Assembly (NCBI GenBank): GCA_026261815.1 | Contig: JAMPIT010000566.1 | Coordinates: forward strand, 32,389,001-32,453,000 | Length of the DNA: 64,000 nt | Direction of reading: 5' to 3' | DNA from: Monarcha castaneiventris obscurior | Lineage: Eukaryota; Chordata; Aves; Passeriformes; Monarchidae | Shown here: positions 51,401 to 64,000 of the stretch, one piece after another | Layout of the letters: every line of letters begins with the position of its first letter | Numbering within the stretch: position 1 is the first letter of the stretch | Translations under genes and position numbers: made by a program | Notes under the pieces: generated by a model | Seen by the model: the letters and a program-made list of their open reading frames with translations, nothing else | Told to the model about the DNA's origin: nothing | Databases searched by the model: none

Positions 51401-54108
51401 TGTTTCCCTCCCTACCCTGGAATACAGTTGTGGATATAGAAATTCTATCATTTGTTGCTGCAGTATGTAAAGAATTAGAAAATATTGTTTGGAGCACACA
51501 CCACATTTCCATTGGCCTCTCTTGACTGAATCAGATGGTCAGACACTGTCATGCCATCTGTAGTAAGCCCTGCAGGTGGGTGTGCCGTGCTAAGAGATTT
51601 TGTTTGACAGCCTTTATTCATCAGATGGTTTTGCAGGAAGCTCATTACAGAATGATGAACCTGCCTGTTTCTGGTTAATTATCAACTTCACAGTCCGTTG
51701 GGTGAGATCAGCTCTCTTATAAGTGACTACTGATTCCTGTAAAAAGGATTTTTTTCTTTTTTACTGCACCATTTAAAAGTAAACTAGCATTTCAGAAGCT
51801 TTAATCACAATTGTCTTTCAATCTTCTATAGAGACATCTCCACAAAAAAAAAGAAAAAAAAGAAGAAAAAACTTTTGCCAAAAAATTGTTGATAAATACT
51901 TGTACAGTGTACTGGTCATCTTTGATAAATCTTTTGTTTCTACTTTTAGCACATTCACACTATCAAGATGAAAGGCCAAATCCTCTCTTCTTATAGCTTC
52001 ACAAACATCAGAGAAGTTGCACAGAGTTTGGTCAGAATGAACTAGAAATATATTTTTCTCTCTTTTCTATGTGATTAATGATATAAATATAAAAATTAAT
52101 TTGCAAAAATCGTGTATGTCTGTTTTAAAGTTTGTGCTGTTTATTTGAAAAGGTTATACCTTTTGTTCTGTTGCTGAAGAGCATCTGGATACTAGTTTAT
52201 TTTCAGAAATTATTGGGTTTTTTTACAATATTTACCATTCAGAGCTCAAATTCATACAAAGGTGGATGAATAGTTCCTTTCATAACATCTTACTGTGGGT
52301 CAATGCAAGAGAAAGGAGTGCAAAGCAACAGGAAATTGCTTCAGGAACATTGGTGCATTGAGAGGCACCAAGCAAAGAGTCAGATGCCACCAGATACAGT
52401 TCTCAAAAGCACCTCTCAAGCCAAGAGAAGATCAGAGATGGTATTTTACACCTGGAGAAGTACTGAATTTGTTGGCATCACAGCAGTCACTCTGTACATT
52501 CGTTAAATTTGTATTCCAGTCTGGGTAAGGGCCAAGCTATCAGGTTGTGACTAGAAAAGCACCACAGAAAGCTGTGTAAGGGAGGAAAAATTGCATCACT
52601 GGTCTCACTCATTGCACAAGGCTGGGTGAAATGGAGTGCCTCATGCTGCCGTGTCTCAGCAGGAGTGCTGTGACCCCACACTGGCAGTGCTGGAAGGTGC
52701 CAGTGCAGAGCTCTGCTGCTGCCCCTGCTCCCCACAGCGCCTTTCCCCGGGGCACAGCAAAGGCCCTGGTGCCTTCCTGCTCTCCAGGGGCCACAGCCTC
52801 TCTCCCCACCCTGCGGGGAGCACGGTGCCAGGCAGGATGCTCCAGGCCCTGGGTTGCACAGTCCCTCCTCTGTCGGAGCTGAGAGTGACACGATGCACCC
52901 GTAGGTACCGGTCCCGACGAGCATCCAGCCGGCACTGCTCAAACACTGCTCCCCGTGAATGCAGGTGAACCCACAGGGATGATGGAAATGTCCCTAGCTG
53001 GTATCGAAAAGGGGAAAGTTCTGTTAAAAAAATGCAGGTTTGAGAGTGCTGTAGCCTGCAAGGGAGCTCCTGGTATGAAATCGTGACAGGCAAAACAAAG
53101 CATTTTCTCTCTACAAAATGGGTTCTGTCTTTACATTGCATCTCCAAACAGAATGACTCAACAGTGGAGAAAACACACCTTTCCAAAACACAGGAATACA
53201 CAAACGAAAATACCATGCTCTTCCATAATAGAATTCTGGGTGGATTTTCAGAAATGGCAGAATGTCACCTATGTAGGAGGTAAAACAAATATCCCATGTT
53301 ATCCAGCTGGTTCTCCATTCTGTCTATTTCAACACATCCAGAGGCATCTTGGGAAATGCCTTTACATCCTATGTATATAAACCAGAGTTAAAATGGGCTG
53401 AGAAGCATTTTCTTTGGGAAAATGCATTCCAAGGACAGTAAAAGATGTTTCACAACTGTATAGTGTTCTAATGAGGAGCTAAGAAATTGATTTACTCGCA
53501 GAAAATGTTGATTTTATAATGGAGCTCGCTAATCACAAAGATAAAATATCTGTCTTTAAAATTATTCCAGCAACCAGTTTGTTGCATGCAATACAGCAGT
53601 ATAAGCAATTATGTGCAATTCCTGCTGTAATCACTGGGTGGCATTTGGATGTGTTGGAAGAGTTCAATTTTGGATGGCAAATTAAATGGAATATTTCATT
53701 TTACACAGAGTAATGAAGTGTAAACAGCAGATCAGTGACAGAAATAAGAATGCAGTAAATGCTAGATATAAATTCATAAAAATTCTAGAATAAATATATA
53801 AAATAGGTCATTAAAATACTTTAAGATTAGTGTAAGGCGCTTGGTGATAAGTAGTGTCATCAAGGCTAATCTCAGGATAAGCTTGTTATTTAGATAATAG
53901 TGACTATTAGTCTTGTGGCTGTGTCCCAGACATCATCCCACTGGTCAGGTGGGATCCAGGTACATTGCTCATCCCACCCTTAGGCTCACATAAACCATGG
54001 AAAAGCAAACAACCACTGGGCCCCCATGAAAACCCTAGGCAGCTCTGGGTGCACCAGGATGGCCCCATACAGACCCAGCTGCAGCTCCCGTACAGGTCAG
54101 ATTCCCAT
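48416..54108. other. Intergenic region between CR1 fragment and CCTT tract
   Basis: No gene recognised. 52630-52970 is a GC-rich patch with overlapping ORFs on both strands (the longest is 186 codons at 52656-53216 on -). None shows a domain or resembles a protein I know. Confidence 0.6.
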
Positions 54109-54352
54109 CCTTCCTTCCTTCCTTCCTTCCTTCCTTCCTTCCTTCCTTCCTTCCTTCCTTCCTTCCTTCCTTCCTTCCTTCCTTCCTTCCTTCCTTCCTT
54201 TCCTTCCTTCCTTCTTCTTTTCCTTCCTTCCTTCTTCCTTCCTTCCTTCCTTCCTTCCTTCCTTCCTTCCTTCCTTCCTTCCTTCCTTCCTTCCTTCCTT
54301 CCTTCCTTCCTTCCTTCCTTCCTTCCTTCCTTCCTTCCTTCCTTCCTTCCTT
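54109..54352. repeat. CCTT (AAGG) tetranucleotide microsatellite, 244 bp
   Basis: About 60 units of CCTT with imperfect interruptions clustered at 54200-54240 (tcctt, cttcttctttt). All pyrimidines lie on the + strand and all purines on the - strand. It generates artefactual ORFs of KEGR or PSFL repeats on both strands, which are not genes. A short degenerate CCCT-rich extension follows to about 54371. Confidence 0.98.
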
Positions 54353-57300
54353 CTCCACTCCCTCCCTCCCTCACGCATATCCGTCTTGGTCACTCCTCAG
54401 CAGACTCAAAGGGCTGTAAAAATGCAGCTGCCTCACCAGCAGCAGCAAGATCACAGTGAAACAGGCCCCACCAGATAGGAAACAACGGGGCAGCAAGTTC
54501 CTCTCTTCCCTTCTGTAGTACAAACCACTTCTTCATGCTGACAGAGATTAAGTGCTGCTGAGCCCTTGTGGTCAGTGAAAGTATGAATTTGGTGTATAAT
54601 GAGGTGCCTTCTGGTTCCAGCAAAGGATTAGAAAGAAAGAGATCAAGTTTTGTTTGTCATTTGAAGGACAAAATCAAGGAAAAAAAAATCTTTTAGAAAG
54701 AAAAACTATGCTTTGTCTACTCTTTGACAAGAAGGAAAACTAATCACAAACTGCCTCCTTCACTTTGCTTCTAGAATTACTTCTAGACAGAAGGGAAGAG
54801 GGCTGAGAAGTTTTTCTGTTTTAATCGCAGGTCTGGAAGTTTTTACACAATTTTATATTATTGTGAAACTGTAGAGGAAAAAATTAGGCAAATAAAATGC
54901 TACGAGGGAAGTAAACATTTTTTCTACACATGAATGCAACCTCCCTCATCTCTAATCTGGAAACCTGGGGATTTTGTACTGAGCAGCAAAGTACCAGCAA
55001 AGACTTAAAAGTATGTAGCTCCCATCAGTATTTCCCTATACAGTCACCTGTAGATATGACTGTTGAGCTGACCATTTCCCTATATACTTGTAAAAAATTG
55101 TACTGGTGGATGTAAGTCACTGTGTATTTATTGATCTGAACAAGAATGCTTTAAGAGAAGCCCCTTAGTTTCCATCAGAAATGCTACTGCCACAATGCAC
55201 GTTATAAAGGAGCCTGCTTTATATCCAAGGAGGAGGTTGTTTCTCAGAAAAAAGTGGCCACAAGTCTTTTATTGAGCTATTTATTTCCTCTGCTTCCATC
55301 ATCATCGCCCCTTTTCCAACAAATGCAGTCAGGGTCATGAACACCAATTGTTGAGTTAGTAAAGCTGAAGAATTATGATGATTTGCTAAATACTGCTTTA
55401 CCTCCCTCAGGCTGGACTCCTTCTCTGGCAAAAAGCAAGAACTGAAACAGGAGGTCCATCTAAAGTGAGACATCTGCATGAGACTGATGCATTAACCTAC
55501 TCACCACAAACGATCCCTGCTGCATCCTAATCACCACACGAACACAACCAGTCTCCAGTCATGATGTCAAAAATTCTCCCTTCCTGACGTGTTTGCTCTT
55601 CTGTCTGCCACCTGCATCCACCCACCGGCAGCTGAGTGCTTCAGAAATGGATCCATCAACTGCTGCTGGGAACAGAAAGTCAGTCAGTGGCACTCCCTGT
55701 TCAGACTGGAAATGGAGATGTTTATTTGTCAGCATTGCAAAGTTACATCTAACCACCCGCCTCATAAATATTTTTTGTTGCTTCAAGTCTGAATCACGAA
55801 GTCTCTGGGTCATTCCCAGCCTGGCAGCAGCTGGAAAGATGGGGGTGTCCAGGCCTGTGTGTCCTGGTCCTCTGGGTGCAAACAGATGAATCAGTGCACA
55901 GCTCTTTCTCTGGGCTGCCTGTAAAGGTACTCCCAAACTGGGATGCTCCTTAATTTGGTAAACTTCTTTTTGGTAGCTATCACTGTAGGCAAGAAACTGA
56001 GACTGATGGAGAAAAACAAGGATTTTTATGAATCAGACTGTGTTGAGGGGGAAAACAATCAAAATAACTCACAGCACAAGCCTGATACTCCATTACGAGG
56101 CTTGAGGCGCTTCCACAGACATAAATAAACCCTCAGTACTCTGCCACCATCACTTTAGCAGAGTGTGGAGCTATTTATACATGCAGGAGCACTATTTCTG
56201 CCACCACACCCCTGGAGCATTTCCTCCAGCTGAGACAAGCCACCACAGCCACAGCCAGAGCCACCTCCCACAGGCTGGGGACACGCTGTGGGGCACAGAG
56301 CATCCCCGGGGCCACCGAGGGCAAACTCACAGGGAGAATCTCCCAGAGAGCAGAGAATTCTATGGAAAGGTTGTCTCAAAAATTCTCTGTGCAGTTTTAA
56401 GAAAGACATCCCCTGTGCACAAGCAACCTCATGGCGTCATCTCCTGTTCTACGTGTTCTCGAAGGCCAGCTGCAGACAGATGTGCTTTCACTGGTTGGCA
56501 TCCCAGTCCACCAAGGATTATTAATCGGCAGACATGCTGTAGGCTAAAAATAAGTAAACACCAAAGGGAGATTTAAATACAATTTTTTCCCTCCAAGAGT
56601 ATTTGAAAGGCCCTATTTTGCCAATTTCAAATAATATTATTGAAATCACTTCTGCTTTTGGAAATAATATTTCATTTTTCAGGTATCAAATAAACTTCAG
56701 TGTTCCTTCTTTAATGATACTGTCTTGTTTTTAAGACAATATAAATTCAATTTTTTTTTTCTTTCAAAAAAACATGACTTTGCAAATGTTTTTGGAATGG
56801 CAGGATGTTAGAAATGGAGAAGCTCAGCACAGTTTATTGAAGTAAGATTTGCTCTGACTCAGAATAGATTGGGAAAGGATTTCAGCACAAAGGTGAGGTA
56901 AATCAATACACATCACCTGCAATGAAAATAAGAATTGTAAAGCAATAAGGGAAGAGTAAACCCTGTCTAAATATATAAGACACTACTGAGGACTTTTTTT
57001 TAAGTAATCTGAGGTAACAATGATGTTTAGGACCAACAGATGCCTTTGAAGTATTTTATCAGGATCAGCTATCGTGTAGAAACTTCTTAGGCTAAATAAG
57101 AGATTCTGTACTAACATCACTATCTCCACAAGACTACAGATAAAGTATATAAAGACTGCCTCAAAGCAAGGAAGCTGATTTCCAAATTGCAGTCTCACAA
57201 ATCATCAAAATCACCTCAGAGTACCCTACAGCTAGCTTGTTGGTGGCCTAATGCTTCTGTTCTTCATCTTTCAGACTCATAAGATAGCTTATATAGCTTA

Positions 57301-60300
57301 ACTATGTTCAGTATTCCAGTCTCACTTTTTCACTTAATAGCAGCTGTCACAAGGATGCTGGTGATTTTTGAGTAGAAGGGTACTGGACAAAGAACTCCTT
57401 ATGTTTTGGTTGGCATACTCAAAATAATTTGGTAATTCCTTTAGGAGATCTTTATGTGAACATCTGTAGGGACTCTTTAGCTTTCAAGTTACTGTTTGTG
57501 CCTCTAAAACTTTATGATAGAAGTTGGAAACATGAACTCACAGGGAAACATGAACAATTTCAAATAAAATTGAAGCATCACATCTGTTGCCATTGTAAAT
57601 ATAAGTAGGAAAAGAGACTCAAATAAAGTGTCTAACTGCAACATAAGTGCAAGTCTGAATTTATTGCTCTGCTTAGAATTTGTTAGTTCTCTGCCTTTAA
57701 ATTCAGAAATGCAGCCAAGTCGTACCTACTAAAAATTACATTAAAAGCTGATAAAAGCCTGGATAAAGGAAGAGAATATTTGTGAATCTGGGTCTGTGAA
57801 ACCTGGTATCTTCCCTGCTAAGACAAAAAAAAGCAGGTTCTGAATCATGATGGGGATGTGCCGACCTTGGAAGCTCTCAGGAAGCCTCACCACTCTCTTG
57901 CATGAGGTCAAGGTTTAAGCTAAAGAGTGTAAGAGGTGTAAAAATGAGTTCAGGATGGGGGGAGGGGAGGCAGTGGAGAGCAGGAGGCATTGCATTGGAT
58001 TCCAAGAGGTTTAAAAATTGACATGCAGAGGGAGAGGGCAATTAGAGCTGTATACAGATGAACCAACACATCCCAGCCATATGAAAACAAAATGCTGACA
58101 AGTCAAAGATTCTGTGATTTTTAGAAGCAAAGATTCTAATGTTTTTAGGTGTACAGCTGCCATGCTGGCATGGGGGGGTACATGAGGTGGGGGGGAAAAC
58201 CCATGTTAGGAAGGCATGAGGACCAGTACTGGGCAAGATGATGGCTCATGAATGGCACACAGCAGTGTGAGAAGGGAGCTCTCCACAGATGAGCTGCATT
58301 GCTGGGTAGACTTACAGGTGTATGAGCAGGCTAATATGCAACAAATTCTTAATAGCTTAAAAAAAAAAAAAAAGCACTTCAGATGGAGTTAAAGGAATCA
58401 TTATGATAACCTCGGGCTATCTACAGCCACTTAAATCCTTCAGACCCTGGATCATTCATACTGTTAATGTGCTACTGTTTTAGTCATGCTACTAACTTAC
58501 AGAAGGTTAATGTACATTGTGGAAGAATTTAATTCACTCTGAGCATATTCAACAGCCAGTAAGAAAGAACACCTATTGTAGAAGGAATCAATTTCAAAAT
58601 GACAGGAGTCGTCTATTCTTTATCCTCTTTTAGATCATAATGTGCCTATTTATCAAGAAAATACACCAGTTTACACAAATTCCTACCTCTTTAGTGGCAA
58701 AATAGAGGAGGGATTTATTCTTTCCCCAGGCCTTTTTATAATTTTTTTTAAATTATACACTATATAAGATGATACACTTTTTTTTCACTCGATTACTTAG
58801 TTATAACTTCACAAGACAATATATTCACGTTTGGTGAAAAAACAATAAGCAGGGATCATTTATTCACCCTATTTGATTATTTCTGCCAAGTCTATTTAAT
58901 TATCCCAGTCCTACATAATATAGGGATAAGTTTTTAAATTAACAATTTCTTTCTGAATGAAACACCCCAGTACTAAAGTATCGTGGATTTACACACTGGG
59001 TCACGTGCATCTGTCTATATATATTCAGAGCACATTTTGAAAAATTGAGCTACTTTGAAATGAACAAAGCTGATATATTCTTTCCAGAAAAATACTAAAA
59101 AGCTGATCTCTAGCTAAAAAAAAATCATTTTTATTGGCAAGGTGGTGTGTATTATTGGGTACTTCACATTGGAATAGTCAGTTACTGCAAAAGTAAGTGA
59201 ACAAATAAGATAGTGCCACAGGAATATATATATTTTTTTTTCATTTCTGCATTTACACAGGCACTCCTCTGTCCAAGTGGCTGGTAAAATATGGAGTAAA
59301 CTGAAATTATAAAACTATTGAGCATTTTAGTAAAACAATTAAACAGAAACACCCTTTTTAAGTAACTAAATAGAAATCACGTACTTTGAAAACAGGGACA
59401 TCATTAGGGAAAAACAATCCCAGTAAAACCATCAGCGTTAGGTGATCAGTGATTATTCCCCACTGGAATGTGTAATTTCAGCTCTGTTCCTGCTGAGGTC
59501 ACAATTGCTGTTCTCCATAGGGTGGTGGTAGTATTTACCTTCCTGTCATTAATTCACACAGCCTTTGGATAGGACAGTGGAGGAAAAGCCCACTCCTGTG
59601 TACAACACAACAGCTACACTGACTCTCCAGCTTGGGGAAGAATTCATAATCTAATGAATGTGATCACAAATGAGAATTAATTCTCACAGACACTGCATAT
59701 TCTAAGAAAGGTCATGGGATCTTTGAATCCAACAGCTGCTCTCCTGGACTATTTTAGCCTATGCTGACAAACAAACAAAAGCTGTCAAACAGGGAAGACT
59801 GATGAACTGGCCAGACTGTCTTGTATTATTTCTCCTTACAGTTGTGTTGAAAAATACATGTAACTCCAATGAAACAAAATTTTATTTGCTTTCTCTGATG
59901 TAACTATCTCATGCAGTTGATTTGGGGTAATTAAAGAAGTGTATTACAGTATCTGCATTCAGACACATCTAGATGATTTGACAATTAGGAGATTTCATAC
60001 TACTTTTCTCCTTGAAAAAAGAAAGGCGGTTCTGATAAAACCCCCAGCAATTCACTCCTTTCTGGAAGCTTGTGTGTTAACAACTCATATCCAAATACAG
60101 CTTAAAAATTCTAGTAGTATGCTAACCAATTCAGTGGGTGCTGAATTTTCCTGAGTGAGGTTGAGAAGAGGCAAAATTAAAACAAAAGCTTAAAATGTTA
60201 CAGGCAGCATTAAAATCTATTACCAGTAAGTAAAGTAGAAGTGTGAATGGGACTCAGCTGCAGAACTCTTATAAAACAAACAACCCTGTGCAGCTTATCA

Positions 60301-63300
60301 GCATAAACAGTCATGAAGAGCTGGTAGAAAGCTCAAGTCAGGGCTGTGGAGGGGAAATGCTTTTTTCTGTGTTGCACAATTACTTAGAACACTTGAAAAT
60401 TTCATCCAGTATGTTCGTTACTTTTATCCATAGGTTCTGTGATTTAGCAGTTTGGAAAAGAACATATACCTGTTTCCTACAGGACAAAGTAAGGCAAAGG
60501 GCTTTTTTTTTTTTTTGCATTTTAGAAGTGATTGTGGTTTTAGGTTTTCAGTATTTGATCACTGAGGCGAGGGGAAGAGAGAAGCATGAAAATACACAGT
60601 AGAACCTGTGCAGAGGGAATAGTACAGACTTTACAGAAACAGAAGGCTCCCACCAGCCATGAATTTTGGAAGATTTTGGCAGTTTCTGCGTTTCTGCTCA
60701 TGCTTGAGAACATTTCAAAGGCAGGATTACAAAAGAAGACATCACGTGTTCAGCTCCAAACTGTAACTGGGGCTCCAGGGAGAGGGAAGGGGCAGGTACA
60801 GAGGCAGCACACACTGTTTTGAAGGACTCCCTTCAAAGCCTTCCCTTTCTGCCTCTGTGCGCAGGTAAGGATCACAGCCCGGCGCACGAGTCACCGCCTC
60901 TCCGTTTAGACAATAAGGAGCAGGAATAGTTAACCTGGGACTGCTTTACCGACCTGTGCCTCTGACCTAAATACCACAGCTAAGCATCAGGGTTCTGTGA
61001 ATGTGGGACTTGAGGCAGGAACTGGACTGGTACAAACCTGGCACCGGGCAGCCTTTGCTCTAACCAAAGCGCTTTACAAACATGCAGCTGCTGTCTTGCA
61101 CCTATGAATTATGAATTTCTCAATATATTCACGGGGTAAGGCTGTCACATACCACAAACCTGAGGTCGCAGAAAAGACCAAAGTAGTATCACCTCCTTAA
61201 AGCAATAATTAACAGGACAAAACAGCACCATTAAACCTCCTACTCTTTTGCTTTTCCCCTGGGAGGATTTTCTTGGCTAGAAACTCCTGCTAAGTACTGA
61301 TGTTCACCTTGTCCTTATCCAGGATGCCTAGAGTGCAGAAAAGAAAGTACTGAAAAAAAACGCAACCAAACCCCAAAATAAATGAGACTTGGCAACAACT
61401 TAAATGCTCAAATTTATAATTATTTGAGATTTTAAATCCTTGCATTGATTTCTAATTTATTTACTTTCCACTGTTTAAAACTTCATTTCTCCCAGGGAAG
61501 TAGAGAAGGGAGGAGAAGAAAACTACCACTGTTTGAGTACTCCTTTTGCTGAGCCTATCATCACTGTTAATAGCCTCTAATGAATAACTCACTCAGGGAT
61601 AAACATGTTACCATCATTATTTTGTCAGCAGAGTCAGTATGATTCAGAAGAGAGCAGTCATATGACTGTCACAGTTCCCAAACTGTCAAAAGATGTGGGA
61701 AAACAAAAATTAGCAGCTGAGTGAGAAGGCTTAACTTTCACTATGAACAACTGAGCAGTCCGTAGCTGACTTGAAATACATACACACACAAACTTAAAAA
61801 GGAAATATTACTCTGCAATAGAAACCACTCTAGACCAGACAGCTTTCTTTTGCCTGAGAGGCCTTAGAATGACCGAGAAAAATCACTGTAAGTTAATCTA
61901 TTTATTACTCCAACTTGGCCAGAAGAAACAGAATTCTTTGACACACAATGCTTCTTAGGGTCTTAAATCATACTGACTTTAAAAGTGCTAAGATGGACGT
62001 AAGAGCACATCCACGCATAACAGCTCATACTTCCTATGTCAGACTTCCCTTTTGCATCCCAGTCTTTTGAAACATGTGATAAAATGTCATTGTAAAGTAA
62101 ATGTCTGCGCACAGAGCACTGCCATGGCCAGAAGACTGGAACCATTCCCATAGATATCTGTCAGAAACCACTGACATCTGTTGGTTTCCAGAAATCAGAA
62201 CTATTGGGGTCAAGAGAAGTTGATTCTGGGCATAATTTTACTGCCTTATCAAAGGCCCCTTTGTGTGAGTTTATGTGACAGGGTTCTCCAGCTCTGGAGG
62301 GAGGAATGTTTACCAGCAAGCAGCAGGCTGAGGAGATTATTACATGCTGAGAAGCAGCATGTGAAAGTCTCCCAGGACTGGTAAGCTCTGGAGACCAGTC
62401 GTTCTGTTAAATCCCCCAGAACTGATGAATTCAGAACACCAGGAGCCTGCTGGCTGTGTACAAAGCCACAATACACATTAGTATCAACCACGGGTTGCAT
62501 TAACTTGGATTGTGCACAAACAGGTAGTGGTTGCTACATGCAAACAAAAAAACCCCACAGGATTACATATACACACCTGATGAAGCAAAGGGCTCTTCAA
62601 AGGACTTTCTAACCTACCCAGGAGCCTGAGGTCCCAGGGTGGGGACTGACCTCCCAGCTGTTAATCCTACAGAGTAGTTACCAGTGTTAGACTAAGTGTA
62701 TGTGTGGTGTGAATAGTTATCTGCTATTAGTAACAGCTTTAGTAGCAAAAACCTTCTGTTCCTTGTGATGTGTTTGTCTCCCAACTTGATCATGAAAAGG
62801 GGAATTTATTAACAGAATCAAACATCCAACTATTTTATGTTATTTTTTGGCAATACTAATTCCCCCATAACTAGGACTGCTGCTTCCACTGATTTAATTT
62901 CTCAAATGACTTGTTCAGAAAAGTACTTACAAAACTCACTTTATGCAAGATCTTACTTCCAAGAGTTTCTTGGAAGTCCAGAAAATGGGACTCCAACAGT
63001 TCATGACAGCAACATGGTTAGCCAGCTTAACCATTTTTCTAGTCCATGCAATTTAGACTTCTTATTTGAACACCAGCATGTGCAGACATTAATCATCACG
63101 AGAGACCAAATAAATAGGATAACACCTTTGGTTGTTTTTACTTGTGAAAGGCAAGTTTAGGAAAGCAAATACCTCTAAACAAAATGCCTGCTGCTGCCTC
63201 TTGAAGATAAGGTTCTAGAGAGCCTGAACCTTTGTTTTTTTCCAGTATTCCTGGCCAAAACCCACACATACCAGCAGAATCCTTTCAAGTGTTTCCAGGA

Positions 63301-64000
63301 GACCTTTAGATTTTGGCACACAAAAGTATGGCACAGATGCAATACACCTAGCAATTGCATCACTACCACCGAAAGTCGTACCATGCTATTATGCATTACT
63401 AGTCAGTTGGAGAACTGCTCCCAGGAATCTTAGAGCTGTTAGGAAAGTGTTGAATGACCTCATCTGAAGATTAACAAACTAAGCATTCATGCCTCAGGAA
63501 AGTCTCCTTAGTAGGAATGTGTTGTTACTATTCTACTCTAATAATTTCACTTCTACACTGCTGTGATTTCACTGTTTGGTTCTTTAACAACTCCATGGAA
63601 TTAGAAACTTGCAACATTTGTGCTTAACAGCTTGTCTTCATTTGTCCCACTCTGTTAGTTCAATAAAGGGATGTGAACACAAAAGGAAGTTTCTGTTTAA
63701 AGGCAGACAGACCAATGATGGTTGGCTACAACACAAGAGCAGGCTGCTAGAGCAGTGTTGACAAAAATCAACTGCTGGACTGTTTACACTGCTTTGCAAA
63801 ATCTCCTTCAAGTGCCCTGAGCTGAACAGTGGCTTTGTTGCTCTGAGGGTTTCTGCTCAGATGGCTTAGCAAGGTCTTGCCCTTAGCTGCAAGCTACAGG
63901 ATTGCACTTGGAGATTTTTCGCTTCATTTAAGCAAAATGTAATATAATCAGGAACTTCTGGAAATTCCAGTGACAACTGACTGCCAAGCCCTAACAATGG
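54353..64000. other. Intergenic region to the window end
   Basis: AT-rich sequence with short chance ORFs only. No exon, RNA gene or clear transposon was recognised. Homopolymers occur at 58359-58373 (A15) and 60503-60516 (T14). A small CpG-bearing spot lies at 60860-60905. The window ends with no sign of a following gene. Confidence 0.65.
58172..58195 (+). other. Paired G7 runs, possible G-quadruplex
   Basis: Two runs of seven G (58172-58178 and 58189-58195) separated by ten bases. Each run could supply two G-triplets split by a single-G loop, which makes an intramolecular quadruplex possible. Prediction only. Confidence 0.35.

Noticed and set aside
52656..53216. 186-codon minus-strand ORF as a possible FANCB exon
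   Set aside because: The translation has no resemblance to FANCB or another family that I can recognise, and half of it lies in a GC-rich patch with several open frames.
53907..54478. Long ORFs of KEGR and PSFL repeats on both strands (up to 164 codons)
   Set aside because: They are pure translation of the CCTT/AAGG microsatellite in all frames, with no independent coding sign.

Overview
The window is vertebrate, most probably avian, genomic DNA that is almost entirely non-coding. The one gene I can support is the 3' end of GLRA2 (glycine receptor alpha-2 subunit), on the + strand. Its last two coding exons lie at 1988-2137 and 28832-29110. The bird assignment rests on a degraded CR1 LINE 3' end (47708-48415) with the CR1 terminal octamer, compact low-repeat introns, and a retroviral solo LTR. 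CR1 also occurs in turtles and crocodilians, so those are not excluded.

Layout: 1-1987 is the end of an upstream GLRA2 intron. 1988-2137 is the penultimate coding exon (M3 and the start of the M3-M4 loop). 2138-28831 is a 26.7 kb last intron with microsatellites and two small CpG-rich blocks (3979-4052 and 7266-7339). 28832-29110 is the last coding exon (rest of the loop, M4 and C-terminus). 29111 to about 30360 is the 3' UTR, with a proximal and a distal AATAAA. From about 30360 to 64000 the sequence is intergenic: I recognise no exon of any other gene. It holds a solo LTR on the - strand (38585-39157) flanked by near-perfect 6-bp repeats, the CR1 fragment, a 244-bp CCTT/AAGG tetranucleotide tract (54109-54352), several homopolymer runs and GC-richer patches.

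The two exons join in frame. Both boundaries are phase 0 with consensus AG/GT sites, and together they encode the C-terminal 142 residues of the receptor. I found no bacterial-type system, CRISPR array, tRNA or rRNA, and nothing I would call a new biological system. The most useful observations are the structured solo LTR, a Pumilio-type element overlapping the proximal poly(A) signal, the proline-rich change in the receptor loop, and the CpG-rich intronic blocks as candidate regulatory elements.
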